Shown here: in pieces, positions 16,500 through 25,761 of the stretch
Numbering within the stretch: position 1 is the first letter of the stretch
How the letters are laid out: every line of letters starts with the position of its first letter
Assembly: GCF_000373105.1 (NCBI RefSeq)
Contig: NZ_KB890441.1
Location: forward strand, 1 to 49,753
DNA length: 49,753 bases
Origin: Neolewinella persica DSM 23188
GTDB lineage: Bacteria > Bacteroidota > Bacteroidia > Chitinophagales > Saprospiraceae
Direction of reading: 5' to 3'
Translations under genes and position numbers: made by a program
The notes under the pieces: model-generated
What the model saw: the letters and a program-made list of their open reading frames with translations, nothing else
Databases searched by the model: none
Told to the model about the DNA's origin: nothing

Positions 16500-18359
16500 A
16501 TGAACCTCCGCCTTACACTTCTGGCAGCATTTGCCCTGCTGTTGTCTCTACCTATTGCCTCCCAAACCTGTACCGGTAACCTGGGGGAGAACATCTTCAC
16601 TGCCGGGGATTTTGGTAGCGGAGCTGCTAATATTGTCACCGTTGACCCACTCATCGCACCTGGGTTTATTTACCAGCGAACCCCACCACCAAATGATGGC
16701 TTCTATACCATCACCAATGATATGCGCCGATGGCCCAACACTTTTGGTGGCTGGGATGCCTTCGCCGATAACAGCCCGGACCCTAACGGTTACATGATGG
16801 TGGTCAACGCAGCCTTTGCTCCGGGAAAATTCTACGAACAGCAGGTGGATGATCTTTGCGAAAATACTTTATATCAATTCACGGCGGACGTGAGGAATAT
16901 TCTCCGAAGGGGTAATAATGGTCTGATGCCCAACGTCAGTTTTTCCATCGATGGCATTACCCGTTTTACCAGCGGACCCATTGGAGAAACACAGACCTGG
17001 AATACTTATGGCTTTACCTTTACTACGGACCCCGGACAAACTTCTGTATTGCTGGCCTTGAGCAATAATGCTCCGGGGGGGAACGGTAATGACCTGGCGA
17101 TCGACAACATCTCTTTCCGGGCCTGCGGGCCGGAGGCCCGCATTGCCGGCGCAGAAACGCTCAGTGTTTGTGAAGACGGTGGCCCGGCAACGCTCACCGC
17201 CGAGATCAATGGCGATCAGTACGACAATCCGGCCCTGCAGTGGCAACAAAGCTTCGACGACGGGATGACCTGGCAGGACCTGTCGGGGGAAAACGGCATG
17301 ACCTTTGACCATACCGGCCGGTCGAGTGGTTTTTACTTCTACCGCTACTTGCTGGCCAATGGAGACGTGAACCTGGCCAACACCAAATGCCGGGTGGTCT
17401 CCAACATAAAGACCGTTTATGTAGTGCCGAAACGCTATGAGATCATCGATACCATTTGTACGGGGCTGACCTTTGCGGTAGGTTCCTCGACGTACTCCAA
17501 TACCGGCGTTTCGCTGGACACCCTGATCTCTTCCCTGGGCTGTGACAGCATCGTTACCCTCCGGCTGACGGTGGTGCCTGACCCAGGCATCGTACCAACT
17601 TTTGACCTCATCGACCCCAGTTGTTCCTACCTGAACGATGGGAGTATTCAATTGCTGGACGTTACTAACGGGGTAGCTCCCTTTGGCTATTTTCTGGACA
17701 GCTTAAGCCGGACCATTGGCGCCGTTTTGCCCGGACTGAGCGAGGGGGCGTACCGATACCGGGTGGTCGACCGGTATGGCTGCACCGCCTCCGGTGATGT
17801 AAGGCTGATGACGCCAAACCCGTTCCAAATCGAATTGGGCCCTGACCAGGTAGTTAGCCTCGGCGAATCGGTCCGTCTGAACGCAGGGACGGGCGACGAC
17901 ATAATGTCCTACGTCTATACTCCCGCAGACCTGGTCAATTGCACCACCGATTGTGAAGGTGTTACCTTCTTCCCCGCTGAAAATACCCTGCTGAAACTAT
18001 TGGCGATCTCCCCCGCCGGCTGCGAAAGCGAAGACTCGCTGCGCATCATTGTGGTAAAAGACCGTCTGGTTTACCCACCTACTGCCTTTTCCCCTAATGG
18101 CGATGGCGTCAACGATCGTTTTACGCTCTTCGCCGCAACGCCCAACGTTACGGCCCTGGCCAGCTTGCGGGTCTTCGACCGCTGGGGTGGGCAGGTTTTT
18201 GAAGGCATTGATCTGGCCCCCAACGCAGTGGGCCAGGGTTGGGACGGACAGGTAGATACTGAGGCGGCTCCGCCAGGGACTTATACCTACGTGGCGGAGG
18301 TCGTTTTTCTGGACGGGGTGGTGGAACGGTATTCGGGAGTGGTGGTGTTGGTGCGATAA
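16500..18359 (+). CDS. T9SS type B cargo protein with jelly-roll-like N-terminus
   Basis: A 619-residue secreted protein. Signal peptide at 1-21 (LLLSLPIASQ). Residues about 24-205 resemble a carbohydrate-binding or jelly-roll domain (YEQQVDDLCENTLYQFTADVRN, broken here by me only in reading; DLAIDNISFRACG ends it). Ig/SprB-like units follow, including DPSCSYLNDGSIQLLDVTNGVAPF and GAYRYRVVDRYGC. The C-terminal type B sorting domain has FSPNGDGVNDRFTLF, LRVFDRWGGQVF, WDG and GTYTYVAEVVFLDG, ending VVLVR. Exported by Sec and then the type IX system. The jelly-roll suggests binding of glycans or cell debris, which is inference. The gap before it (16344-16499) shows no gene. Confidence 0.9.
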   Translation: MNLRLTLLAAFALLLSLPIASQTCTGNLGENIFTAGDFGSGAANIVTVDPLIAPGFIYQRTPPPNDGFYTITNDMRRWPNTFGGWDAFADNSPDPNGYMMVVNAAFAPGKFYEQQVDDLCENTLYQFTADVRNILRRGNNGLMPNVSFSIDGITRFTSGPIGETQTWNTYGFTFTTDPGQTSVLLALSNNAPGGNGNDLAIDNISFRACGPEARIAGAETLSVCEDGGPATLTAEINGDQYDNPALQWQQSFDDGMTWQDLSGENGMTFDHTGRSSGFYFYRYLLANGDVNLANTKCRVVSNIKTVYVVPKRYEIIDTICTGLTFAVGSSTYSNTGVSLDTLISSLGCDSIVTLRLTVVPDPGIVPTFDLIDPSCSYLNDGSIQLLDVTNGVAPFGYFLDSLSRTIGAVLPGLSEGAYRYRVVDRYGCTASGDVRLMTPNPFQIELGPDQVVSLGESVRLNAGTGDDIMSYVYTPADLVNCTTDCEGVTFFPAENTLLKLLAISPAGCESEDSLRIIVVKDRLVYPPTAFSPNGDGVNDRFTLFAATPNVTALASLRVFDRWGGQVFEGIDLAPNAVGQGWDGQVDTEAAPPGTYTYVAEVVFLDGVVERYSGVVVLVR

Positions 18360-18374
18360 CACGCCCCGAAACCC

Positions 18375-18382
18375 TACCTTTG
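18375..18382 (+). promoter_or_regulatory. Likely Bacteroidota promoter -7 box
   Basis: TACCTTTG fits TAnnTTTG exactly, 22 nt before the ATG of the binding lipoprotein. TTG at 18348-18350 is the possible -33 element with 24 nt between, a little long. It overlaps no coding sequence. Confidence 0.5.
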
Positions 18383-18404
18383 CCCCTTCCCAAAAAAGAA
18401 AACC

Positions 18405-19499
18405 ATGAAACATACCTTCTTTTCCCTGCTGGCCTTGTGTCTGGTGCTGGTTTTCGTCGCCTGCGGCGACGGTAAAAAGCCCGCCCGTACCGCCGGCCCA
18501 CAGGCCGGCCCCGGTGACCTCAATACCAAGGCCACACCCGTCCGGTTAATGACCTGGCGCTACCTGTCTCAGGACGCAGAGGTCATCAATGCCTTCCAAA
18601 ACAAATATTCGGTAAAGGTGGACGTCATTGTCCGCCCGATGCGCGACATCGTAGCCGACGCAGTAGCGGGTAAGCAGCTACAGGCCGACGTACTACTGGT
18701 ACCGACGTTGGAAGACGCCGCTCGCCTAAAGGGTTTCGGGGCTTTGCAACCCTTCTTCGTTGAATCCTTTACCAATGGCGACGTGGCAGATCGCTACCTC
18801 GATAACGAAGGCTACTGGGCCGGCCTGACGCGCTGGACGATGGCCTCCGTCTTCAACCCTAATGCCGTGACGGCCGCCGAAGCCTCCAGCTACCGGGGGA
18901 TTCTTGAAGCGACTACCCGAGGCATGCGCTTTGGTATTGCGCACCCCGACAGCTCCGGGCTGGCAGGTGTAGTGGCTGGTTTATATACCAACATCAACCC
19001 TGGCGCAGCAGAGTTGTGGGGCAAAGCGATCTACGCCAAGTCTACCGGTGGCCCGCAGGGCAACGACTACGACCAATTGGATCGGATGCTCGCCGGCGAA
19101 CTCGATATGGCCTTTGTCAGCCTTGGCGCTGCGGTACGTTGGTTCCTTAACGGTAACCCCACCCACTTCAAAGCGGCCGAGCAATGGCGGGTCAAGTTCC
19201 CCAGAACCCAGGCTACCGACATTAATTTTTATAACATGACCTGCGTCACTATGCCCGCCAACACGAATAACCGGGCCATGGCTGCCCGGCTGATCGATTT
19301 TCTTTTTCAACGGGAAATCCAGGAGATGCTCACCAACAACTGGTTTGAGTTTCCCTGTCAAACATTTGCTGAGGCTAATTCCTACCTCTACGGCTTCCCC
19401 GACCAGATCGGCCTTAAGGTTAGCGGAGAAGACATTGACCGGAGTTTGCCGGCGGCGTGGGGAATTATTAACGCGGCGGCTGCAGCAGCAGCGGAGTAG
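18405..19499 (+). CDS. ABC-type solute-binding lipoprotein (iron/anion type), orphan
   Basis: A 364-residue lipoprotein with Cys20 in LVLVFVAC as the lipidated residue. The body is a type II periplasmic-binding fold: an early strand VRLMTWRYLSQDAEVINAFQ, KYSVKVDVIVRP, ADVLLVPTLEDAARL, then a hinge crossing near FNPNAV. The wording ADVLLVPT and TRWTMASVFNPNA is like the Fe(III)/thiamine/sulfate binding group (FbpA-like). It should capture a small ion or solute at the periplasmic face. No permease or ATPase gene lies next to it, so either the transporter is elsewhere or the protein has a different job. A run of alanines ends the protein. A hairpin with a T-run follows the stop. Confidence 0.85.
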   Translation: MKHTFFSLLALCLVLVFVACGDGKKPARTAGPQAGPGDLNTKATPVRLMTWRYLSQDAEVINAFQNKYSVKVDVIVRPMRDIVADAVAGKQLQADVLLVPTLEDAARLKGFGALQPFFVESFTNGDVADRYLDNEGYWAGLTRWTMASVFNPNAVTAAEASSYRGILEATTRGMRFGIAHPDSSGLAGVVAGLYTNINPGAAELWGKAIYAKSTGGPQGNDYDQLDRMLAGELDMAFVSLGAAVRWFLNGNPTHFKAAEQWRVKFPRTQATDINFYNMTCVTMPANTNNRAMAARLIDFLFQREIQEMLTNNWFEFPCQTFAEANSYLYGFPDQIGLKVSGEDIDRSLPAAWGIINAAAAAAAE

Positions 19500-19501
19500 G
19501 T

Positions 19502-19560
19502 AGTTTATAGTCCGCAGTAGTTAGTTCGTAGTACAGTACTACTTACTATAAACTATTTTT
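19502..19560 (+). terminator. Hairpin with T-run after binding-protein gene
   Basis: AGTTTATAG near 19502 pairs with CTATAAACT near 19547, and the arms between contain GTAGTACAGTACTAC. TTTTT follows and runs straight into a copy of the dispersed element. Good intrinsic terminator candidate. Confidence 0.65.
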
Positions 19561-19577
19561 GCACCTGCGGCCGCACC
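19561..19577 (+). repeat. Dispersed GC-rich element, copy 7
   Basis: GCACCTGCGGCCGCACC, one change from the main form, preceded by TAAACTATTTTT. TATTTTTG at 19554-19561 also fits the TAnnTTTG box, about 120 bp before the M1 peptidase start, so overlap with a promoter is possible. Confidence 0.75.
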
Positions 19578-19681
19578 AAAACGTTATCGTTGCCCTAACA
19601 ACCGAACAAAAGGCCAACTGGCCACCTGTTATTACATCAACTAACCAATAGTCCACAAGACCAACGAACCAATTGACCAAT

Positions 19682-21517
19682 ATGCGTTTCTCCCTCCTTT
19701 TCTCTCTTTTCCTTTTCTCTTTCGCTTCCCTCATCGCCCAGCCCGATCGTTGGCAACAGCGGGCGGAATACACGATGGAGATTGACATGAACGTCAACAA
19801 GGACCAGTACGAAGGCAAACAGACCTTGAAGTACTATAATAATTCTCCCGATACACTTACCAAGGTGTTTTACCACTTGTACTTCAATGCTTTTCAGCCA
19901 GGAAGTATGATGGACGTGCGTAACCTTACACTGCCCGACGCAGACCGCCGGGTGGGCGATCGGATCAGTAAATTAACGGATAAAGAAATCGGTTACATCA
20001 AGCCTGGGGCGTTGCTGCGCGACGGTACGCCTCAAGCCTATGTGGTGGAGGGTACCATAATGGAAGTAAATCTGGCCAAGCCGATCCTTCCTGGTGCCAC
20101 GACCACCTTCCAACTGGATTGGGAGGCCCAGGTGCCGCTCCAGATCCGCCGAAGTGGCCGGGACAACAAAGAAGGTGTTGAGTACAGCATGGCCCAGTGG
20201 TACCCTAAGATGGCTGAATACGATTACCAGGGCTGGCACGCTAATCCTTACGTCGGGCGGGAATTCTACCACGTTTGGAGTGACTTTGACGTGAAGATTA
20301 CCATCGACCGGAATTACGTGATTGGTGGCACCGGCTATCTCCAGAACGCAGAAGAAATTGGTTACGGCTACGCCGCAGAACCGGCTAAGCGCGGTAAGAA
20401 GATTACCTACCACTTCAAGGCACCGAAAGTGGGCGACTTCGTTTGGGCAGCTGATCCAAACTACCGCCACACCAGCTTGAAGCGTGCCGACGGTATGACG
20501 ATGCATTTCTTCTTCCAGCCCGGAGAGAAAACTACTACTAACTGGCAGAATTTGCCGGTGGTGATGGATGAGGCTTTCGCTTTTATCAACGAACACTACG
20601 GTCATTACCCCTACGAACAGTACAGCTTTATCCAGGGGGGTGATGGTGGTATGGAATACCCGATGGCTACCCTGATTACCGGAGAGCGGAGCTTTCCCAG
20701 CCTGGTGGGCGTATCCGTCCACGAACTGATGCACAGCTGGTACCAGCACCTTATGGGGACCAACGAAAGCCTGTATTCCTGGATGGATGAAGGTTTCACC
20801 AGTTGGGCAAGCTCAGAAGTAATGAATCACTTGCGTAAGAAAGGCCTTATCGGCGGAGACGTGCAAGACAACCCACATGCGCGGACTTATGCGGGGCTGC
20901 GTGCCTTCCGTACTTCTGGCCGGCAGGAAGCAATTTCTGTCCACTCTGATCACTTTGCGACCAATGCTGCCTACGGCGTAGCTGCTTACACCAATGGTGC
21001 CGTTTTCCAGGAGCAACTGCGTTATATAATTGGGGAAGAAGCGCACAAGCGTACGCTGCACCGCTACTTCAACGAATGGGCGTATAAGCATCCGAACCCC
21101 AACGACTTTATCCGGGTGGCAGAGAAAACTTCCGGCATGGAACTTGATTGGTATAAGGAGTACTGGGTGTACATGACCGATTACGCTGATTATGCCGTGA
21201 AAAGCGTAGACGCTGAGAAGAAACAATCGAAGGTTACGCTTGAGAAAATTGGCCGGATGCCAATGCCGGTAGAGGTGCTGGTTACCCTCAAAAACGGCGA
21301 CGAGCGTTGGTTCTATACTGCTCCGCGTATTCTGCGGGGGACCAAACCTCAACCCGCCTACGCCAAAAAATGGACCGTGATGGCTGATTGGCCGTGGACC
21401 AACCCTACTTATGAATTTACCATTGATGTTGCTAAAGCAGACATTAAATCCGTTGAGCTGAATCCTACGGGGCGGATGTTTGAGAATAATGTGGAGAATA
21501 ATAAGTGGGAAGAGTAG
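19682..21517 (+). CDS. M1 family zinc metallopeptidase
   Basis: A 611-residue exported aminopeptidase-type enzyme. Signal peptide MRFSLLFSLFLFSFASLIAQ. The zinc site is HELMH (H347, E348, H351) with the third ligand Glu in WMDEGFTSW 18 residues later (E370). GMEYPMATLITG stands in place of the classic GAMEN exopeptidase motif, as in a Bacteroidota subgroup. It probably trims peptides in the periplasm or at the cell surface for nutrition. The ATG at 19682 is preferred to a TTG three codons earlier. No sorting domain is present at the C-terminus. The gene is followed by a composite intergenic hairpin element. Confidence 0.92.
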   Translation: MRFSLLFSLFLFSFASLIAQPDRWQQRAEYTMEIDMNVNKDQYEGKQTLKYYNNSPDTLTKVFYHLYFNAFQPGSMMDVRNLTLPDADRRVGDRISKLTDKEIGYIKPGALLRDGTPQAYVVEGTIMEVNLAKPILPGATTTFQLDWEAQVPLQIRRSGRDNKEGVEYSMAQWYPKMAEYDYQGWHANPYVGREFYHVWSDFDVKITIDRNYVIGGTGYLQNAEEIGYGYAAEPAKRGKKITYHFKAPKVGDFVWAADPNYRHTSLKRADGMTMHFFFQPGEKTTTNWQNLPVVMDEAFAFINEHYGHYPYEQYSFIQGGDGGMEYPMATLITGERSFPSLVGVSVHELMHSWYQHLMGTNESLYSWMDEGFTSWASSEVMNHLRKKGLIGGDVQDNPHARTYAGLRAFRTSGRQEAISVHSDHFATNAAYGVAAYTNGAVFQEQLRYIIGEEAHKRTLHRYFNEWAYKHPNPNDFIRVAEKTSGMELDWYKEYWVYMTDYADYAVKSVDAEKKQSKVTLEKIGRMPMPVEVLVTLKNGDERWFYTAPRILRGTKPQPAYAKKWTVMADWPWTNPTYEFTIDVAKADIKSVELNPTGRMFENNVENNKWEE

Positions 21518-21740
21518 TGAGTTAGTGAATGAGAGAGTCACTGAGTAGCTCCGCTATTGCCGTTCGCTGCCCTTCGGGTGCTCACCATTGAGTTAATGAG
21601 TTGAGTCACTAAGTGGCTACCGCTGTTACCACTTACTTTGTTTGCTACGCTTGTTCACCGAGGTGAGCAAGCGTAGCGCTGCGAACGGTACTTGCGGTAG
21701 CCACTCAGTGACTCACTAATTCTCCCACTCACTAAGGCAA
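21518..21740. repeat. Composite intergenic hairpin element
   Basis: This 304-bp gap (21518-21821) has no gene. Words of the type GAGTTAGTGAATGAG open it; GAGTCACTGAGTAGCTCCGC near 21535 pairs with GCGGTAGCCACTCAGTGAC near 21694. Within it GCTACGCTTGTTCACC (21644-21659) and GGTGAGCAAGCGTAGC (21662-21677) form a 16-bp stem with one mismatch and a 2-nt loop. A third related word (GAGTCACTAAGTGGCTACCG) is a direct copy near 21604. Confidence 0.7.
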
Positions 21741-21821
21741 CGTTTTGCCAACCCACCGTATCAATACCATGAGAGTACGCCCTAACCAAGCGTTTTGAGA
21801 GACCACTTTTGCCATCCCTGC

Positions 21822-23042
21822 ATGAAGATTCTACTACTGACCAAGAAGTTTCCCTACCCACTGAAAGACGGTGAGAGCCAGGCCATCCACGGACTGAGTA
21901 AGAGCCTTAGCGAACTGGGATGCGAGGTTAGTCTGTTGGCGATGAACACCAGCAAGCATTTTTTCAGCGGCACGGAGTTGCCAGAGAAAATGGCCCATTA
22001 TCGCGAGGTTCGTACGGTTAGTATCAATAATGGGATCAGCCCGATTGATGCTTTAGGCAACCTGGTACGCGGTACTTCCTATCACATTAGCCGTTTCGAC
22101 CAGCAAGCCTACCATATAGCATTGGCTGCCTGGCTTAAGGAGGCAACCTTTGACGTTGTCCAGCTGGAGACTTTGTACCTCTCCCCTTACCTGACCACCA
22201 TTCGTAGGTATAGTGATGCCCAGGTGATCATGCGGTCTCATAACGTAGAGCATGAAATTTGGGAACGCTGCAGCACGAACATTCGCTTTGCACCCAAACG
22301 TTGGTATCTCCGTCACCTCACCCGCCAACTAAAGGATTACGAGCAAGCGCAGCTAAATCAATACGACCTGCTGCTTCCGATTACTTCGCGCGACGAAAAA
22401 AGATTCCAGGCCATGGGCTTTCGGGGCGACAGCCACGTACTGCCCATCGGGCTGGATACCGTTTGTGGCGAACCCACTTATGACAGTTTTCGCGAGTCAC
22501 CCGACCTCCATTTCATCGGTTCGCTTGATTGGCTGCCGAACCTGGAAGGGCTACAATGGTTCCTCAACGACGTCTGGCCGGAGATTCACCGACGGTTCCC
22601 TGAACTGAAATTCCACGTGGCCGGTCGAAATATGCCGGAATACTTAAAGCAACTGCGGATGAAGAATGTCGTCATCCACGGTGAAGTACCGTGTAGTTGT
22701 AGCTTTGTTTCTGCACACAGCATCAGCATCGTACCATTGCTTAGTGGCGGCGGTATGCGGGCAAAGATTCTTGAAGCGATGTCGTTAGGCCGGGTGGTTA
22801 TTTCAAGTTCCATTGGCCTGGAAGGTATCTCTGCCAAGCACCGGCGGGACCTGTTCGTAGCTGACACCCCGGAGCAATTCGTCGACGCCATCGCAGATTG
22901 CCTGAGTCGTGGCCGTAAACTGGAACGGATCGGCCGCGCTGCTGCGACCCGGTTCCATAAGAAATACGATCGGCGCGTATTGGCAGAGCGGCTGTTGCAG
23001 CGCTACCATAAGCTGATGGACGCGGCGGTACTTTCGGAGTAA
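21822..23042 (+). CDS. Glycosyltransferase, family 4 type
   Basis: A 406-residue GT-B glycosyltransferase. The start MKILLLTKKFPYPLKDGESQA is typical for the N-terminal Rossmann half of family 4, with the glycine-poor acceptor side reaching about residue 190. The second half opens with LHFIGSLDWLPNLEGLQWFL and carries GGGMRAKILEAMSLGRVVISS, the donor-binding E-x-loop region, then a closing helix. It transfers a sugar from a nucleotide donor, likely to a polysaccharide or glycolipid. No other polysaccharide gene is adjacent, so its pathway is unknown. I chose ATG 21822; a TTG nine codons earlier gives an unconserved extension. The 234-bp gap after it shows no gene. Confidence 0.9.
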   Translation: MKILLLTKKFPYPLKDGESQAIHGLSKSLSELGCEVSLLAMNTSKHFFSGTELPEKMAHYREVRTVSINNGISPIDALGNLVRGTSYHISRFDQQAYHIALAAWLKEATFDVVQLETLYLSPYLTTIRRYSDAQVIMRSHNVEHEIWERCSTNIRFAPKRWYLRHLTRQLKDYEQAQLNQYDLLLPITSRDEKRFQAMGFRGDSHVLPIGLDTVCGEPTYDSFRESPDLHFIGSLDWLPNLEGLQWFLNDVWPEIHRRFPELKFHVAGRNMPEYLKQLRMKNVVIHGEVPCSCSFVSAHSISIVPLLSGGGMRAKILEAMSLGRVVISSSIGLEGISAKHRRDLFVADTPEQFVDAIADCLSRGRKLERIGRAAATRFHKKYDRRVLAERLLQRYHKLMDAAVLSE

Positions 23043-23276
23043 GCCGACGCAACCAACCTTCATTGACCATACCATTTTATCTCGCTTCTGCTTCCAACCT
23101 GTAGCCGTCAGGTAAACCTTGGTCTGGCTTTGCCCGGCCCCAATAATTTGTCGAACGGCAGATTTTCCCACCCGGCGGATGCCTTCCCATTTACGACCAA
23201 GGAGCGAAAACGGAAAAGTCTGCCCGATGGGGTATTGATACCCATATTATTATCTTGGTCTGTCGTAAATTGCGCA

Positions 23277-25553
23277 ATGCCCCGTAGTCTATTTACCCTG
23301 CTTTTTATCCTGTGCTTTTGCACCTGCGGCCGCGCCCAAAATAGCGAAGGCCGTGATTTTTGGTTCACCTTTCTGGAACACCGTGATCCTGGAAATACCA
23401 AGGTTGCCCTGATTTCCGCCCGGCGGGGAACCAGTGGCACAATTTCTGTGCCGGGAAGCAACTGGAGCCAGAACTTTACGGTTGGGGAAAACAACGTTGC
23501 TCAGATTACCTTGCCGCTAGGGTCGGAAACAAAAGGGTCGGAAGGGGTCACTGGTACGGCCGTCCACGTAGAGGCGAACGGCATAATCTCCCTTTATATT
23601 CATCAATATTTCCGCAATAGGTCCGAGGCTAGTCTGGTGCTGCCAACGCCTGCACTGGGCACCGAATATTACGTGATGGCCTACAGCGGCCGACCGGATG
23701 CGCAGGTAAATTACCCTTCTTCTTTTGCTATCGTGGCCACCGAAGATGCAACGATGGTCAGCATCAGTGAACTTGCTGCGCCAACGGAAGGGGGCCGGTC
23801 AGCCGACCAAAACATTAGCGTAGTCCTTAATGAAGGGCAGGTTTATCAGGTTAGGGCAAGTAACGGAAATGATGACTTGACGGGGACCCGCATCAGCAGC
23901 TCTGCGCCAGTAGCCGTTTTCGCCGGCGCCTCCTGGTCTGGTGTCCCTGCACAAACCTGTGGCCTGTACGATAACCTGCTGGAAGTCAATTACCCGATTA
24001 GTCAGTGGGGGACCAGGTATGTGGGTATCCCAACCTTGCGTAACTCCGGCAACCTGTACCGCGTACTGGCATCTGAAGACGGAACGGTGGTAAATGTTAC
24101 CGGGACGAGTACTTTCACCCGACTCCTCAATGCAGGAGAATTTACCGATTTTCAGGAATCGGGGGCCATCAATGTCCGAAGTAATAAACCAGTACTGGTG
24201 GCCGAGTTCCTCCTTGGGTCTCAGTGCAACGGTCATCCAAACGGTGGTACCGGAGATCCTAGTTTCTTTTTACTGAACGAGGTGTCGCAAACACAGGATA
24301 CCGTGACGGTGTACAACTCTAATTTGCAGGATATTTTTGAGAACTACCTCAATATCCTTTTTCGGACCGGGGACGAGGTTGGTATCTTGCTCGACGGCGC
24401 ACCGATCACCGATCCGCTTGAAGCCGTTCCTGGTGGAGAATACAGTTTTTACCGGGTTAGGGTTAATACCGGTAACCATACGATCACCTCCGGCGGCTGC
24501 GGTGTTATCGTGACGGTTTACGGCTATGGAGACGTAGAAAGCTATTCTTACAGCGGCGGTGCGGCCTTTCGCAACATCAACAGTAATCCGATCGTGGAAG
24601 GTGGCTGCCTCAACGATACCATCACCTTTAGTACGGGCCTGGATACCCTGCGTTTCCGCCACACCTGGACGTTGGAAGACGGGACTACGGAAACCCGGGC
24701 GAACTTCACCCGCTTCTACGACCAACTTGGCGAATACCCCATTCGGCTGATCCTCGAAGATGAATGCCTGGGCCAAATCGATACGAGTTTCAGAGACCTG
24801 CAAATTACCCAACGACAGGCACTGGATGTATCTCCTGAAGCCCGGGAATGTGAAGGGGCAGAATTGCTACTGGAAGCTTTCGGACTGCCGGAGGATACCT
24901 ACCGCTGGATATCCCCCAACGGCGTGGTGGAGGAAGCGCGAACCCTGTTCATACCTGCTCTTGATCGGGAAGATGCCGGTATTTATACCGCCATCGGTAA
25001 CATTAGTGGTTGTGAAACATTCCCCGCTGACGTAATGGTAACGGTGGATACGAGCCCAGTGGTCACCATTACCGGAAACACCGTTTTTTGCGCCCGACGC
25101 GATGACCCACCGCAACTAAATGCCGGTATTTACGCAGATTATGAGTGGAGCGGAGGATCAGGGCGTAATCCGCTAACGGCGATCGATGGAGGCATTTATA
25201 CGGTGACGGTCACGGACGAATTCGGTTGTATCGGGGTGGACTCCATTTTGGTGAATGAGTTCTGCCCGACGCGATTTTACGTGTCATCAGCCTTCAGCCC
25301 GAATGCTGACGGCATCAATGATCGTTTTGGAATATTTGCCGTCGACTTTACCTCAACGTTGCTTGAGGTCTTTGACAGGTGGGGCGGTTTGATGTTCGCC
25401 TCGACCCCGGAAGTGCCGGAGTGGGATGGCTGGGTCAATGGAGAGGCTGCCGCAGCGGGATCTTATCTCTATAAGGCAACCGTGGAAGGGATAGGAGATG
25501 ATGGTGCGGCGCGAACGCAGGTGCAAAGTGGGGTGGTGGTGCTGGTGCGGTAG
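23277..25553 (+). CDS. T9SS type B cargo protein with IgGFc-binding-like N-terminus
   Basis: A 758-residue secreted protein. Signal peptide at about 1-20 (LFTLLFILCFCTCGRAQ); its end is encoded by a copy of the dispersed element. Residues about 22-420 fit the IgGFc-binding N-terminal family found in Bacteroidota (EGRDFWFTFLEHRD at the start, LYIHQYFRNRSEASLVLPT, VLVAEFLLGSQC). PKD/Ig-like domains follow (about 430-640). The type B sorting domain has FSPNADGINDRFGIF, LEVFDRWGGLMF, WDGWVNGE and AGSYLYKATVEG. Likely a surface adhesin passed through the type IX system; real IgG binding is not implied. The ATG at 23277 places the signal peptide first, whereas an earlier frame start would add 49 residues. 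A second element copy sits near the C-terminus. Confidence 0.9.
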   Translation: MPRSLFTLLFILCFCTCGRAQNSEGRDFWFTFLEHRDPGNTKVALISARRGTSGTISVPGSNWSQNFTVGENNVAQITLPLGSETKGSEGVTGTAVHVEANGIISLYIHQYFRNRSEASLVLPTPALGTEYYVMAYSGRPDAQVNYPSSFAIVATEDATMVSISELAAPTEGGRSADQNISVVLNEGQVYQVRASNGNDDLTGTRISSSAPVAVFAGASWSGVPAQTCGLYDNLLEVNYPISQWGTRYVGIPTLRNSGNLYRVLASEDGTVVNVTGTSTFTRLLNAGEFTDFQESGAINVRSNKPVLVAEFLLGSQCNGHPNGGTGDPSFFLLNEVSQTQDTVTVYNSNLQDIFENYLNILFRTGDEVGILLDGAPITDPLEAVPGGEYSFYRVRVNTGNHTITSGGCGVIVTVYGYGDVESYSYSGGAAFRNINSNPIVEGGCLNDTITFSTGLDTLRFRHTWTLEDGTTETRANFTRFYDQLGEYPIRLILEDECLGQIDTSFRDLQITQRQALDVSPEARECEGAELLLEAFGLPEDTYRWISPNGVVEEARTLFIPALDREDAGIYTAIGNISGCETFPADVMVTVDTSPVVTITGNTVFCARRDDPPQLNAGIYADYEWSGGSGRNPLTAIDGGIYTVTVTDEFGCIGVDSILVNEFCPTRFYVSSAFSPNADGINDRFGIFAVDFTSTLLEVFDRWGGLMFASTPEVPEWDGWVNGEAAAAGSYLYKATVEGIGDDGAARTQVQSGVVVLVR
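23320..23336 (+). repeat. Dispersed GC-rich element, copy 8 (in signal peptide)
   Basis: Perfect core GCACCTGCGGCCGCGCC, preceded by TGTGCTTTT and followed by CAAAA. It encodes CTCGRAQ, the signal-peptide end of the T9SS cargo protein. Confidence 0.8.
25508..25524 (-). repeat. Dispersed GC-rich element, copy 9 (in T9SS protein C-terminus)
   Basis: Minus-strand GCACCTGCGTTCGCGCC, one change from an accepted form, preceded by CCACTTT. It encodes ARTQVQ in the sorting domain, and faces copy 8 across the gene. Confidence 0.6.
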
Positions 25554-25559
25554 GAACCT

Positions 25560-25716
25560 TTTGATAAGGGATAAGCGATAAGGGAATAGTGATAAACGAT
25601 TTGGCTGCCACACTTGGCTACTCACTGCGCTCGTATCGATAAGTGATTTGGCGTTCGCGCAGCGAACGCAGCCTGAATAAATGATGCCAGTAGGGGCGAT
25701 CCTTTGCGGTCGCCCC
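25560..25716. repeat. Composite intergenic hairpin element
   Basis: Words GATAAGGGATAAGCGATAAG open this gap between two convergent genes. GGCTACTCACTGCGCTCG follows, then the hairpin GCGTTCGC/GCGAACGC (25651-25669, 3-nt loop) and GGGGCGA/TCGCCCC (25693-25716). The last hairpin resembles GC-rich dispersed hairpins known elsewhere. It may end transcription of both genes. Confidence 0.6.
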
Positions 25717-25761
25717 ACTAGTAATATTATTTCACCTTATGTGCCCGTGTGTGGTATCGCG

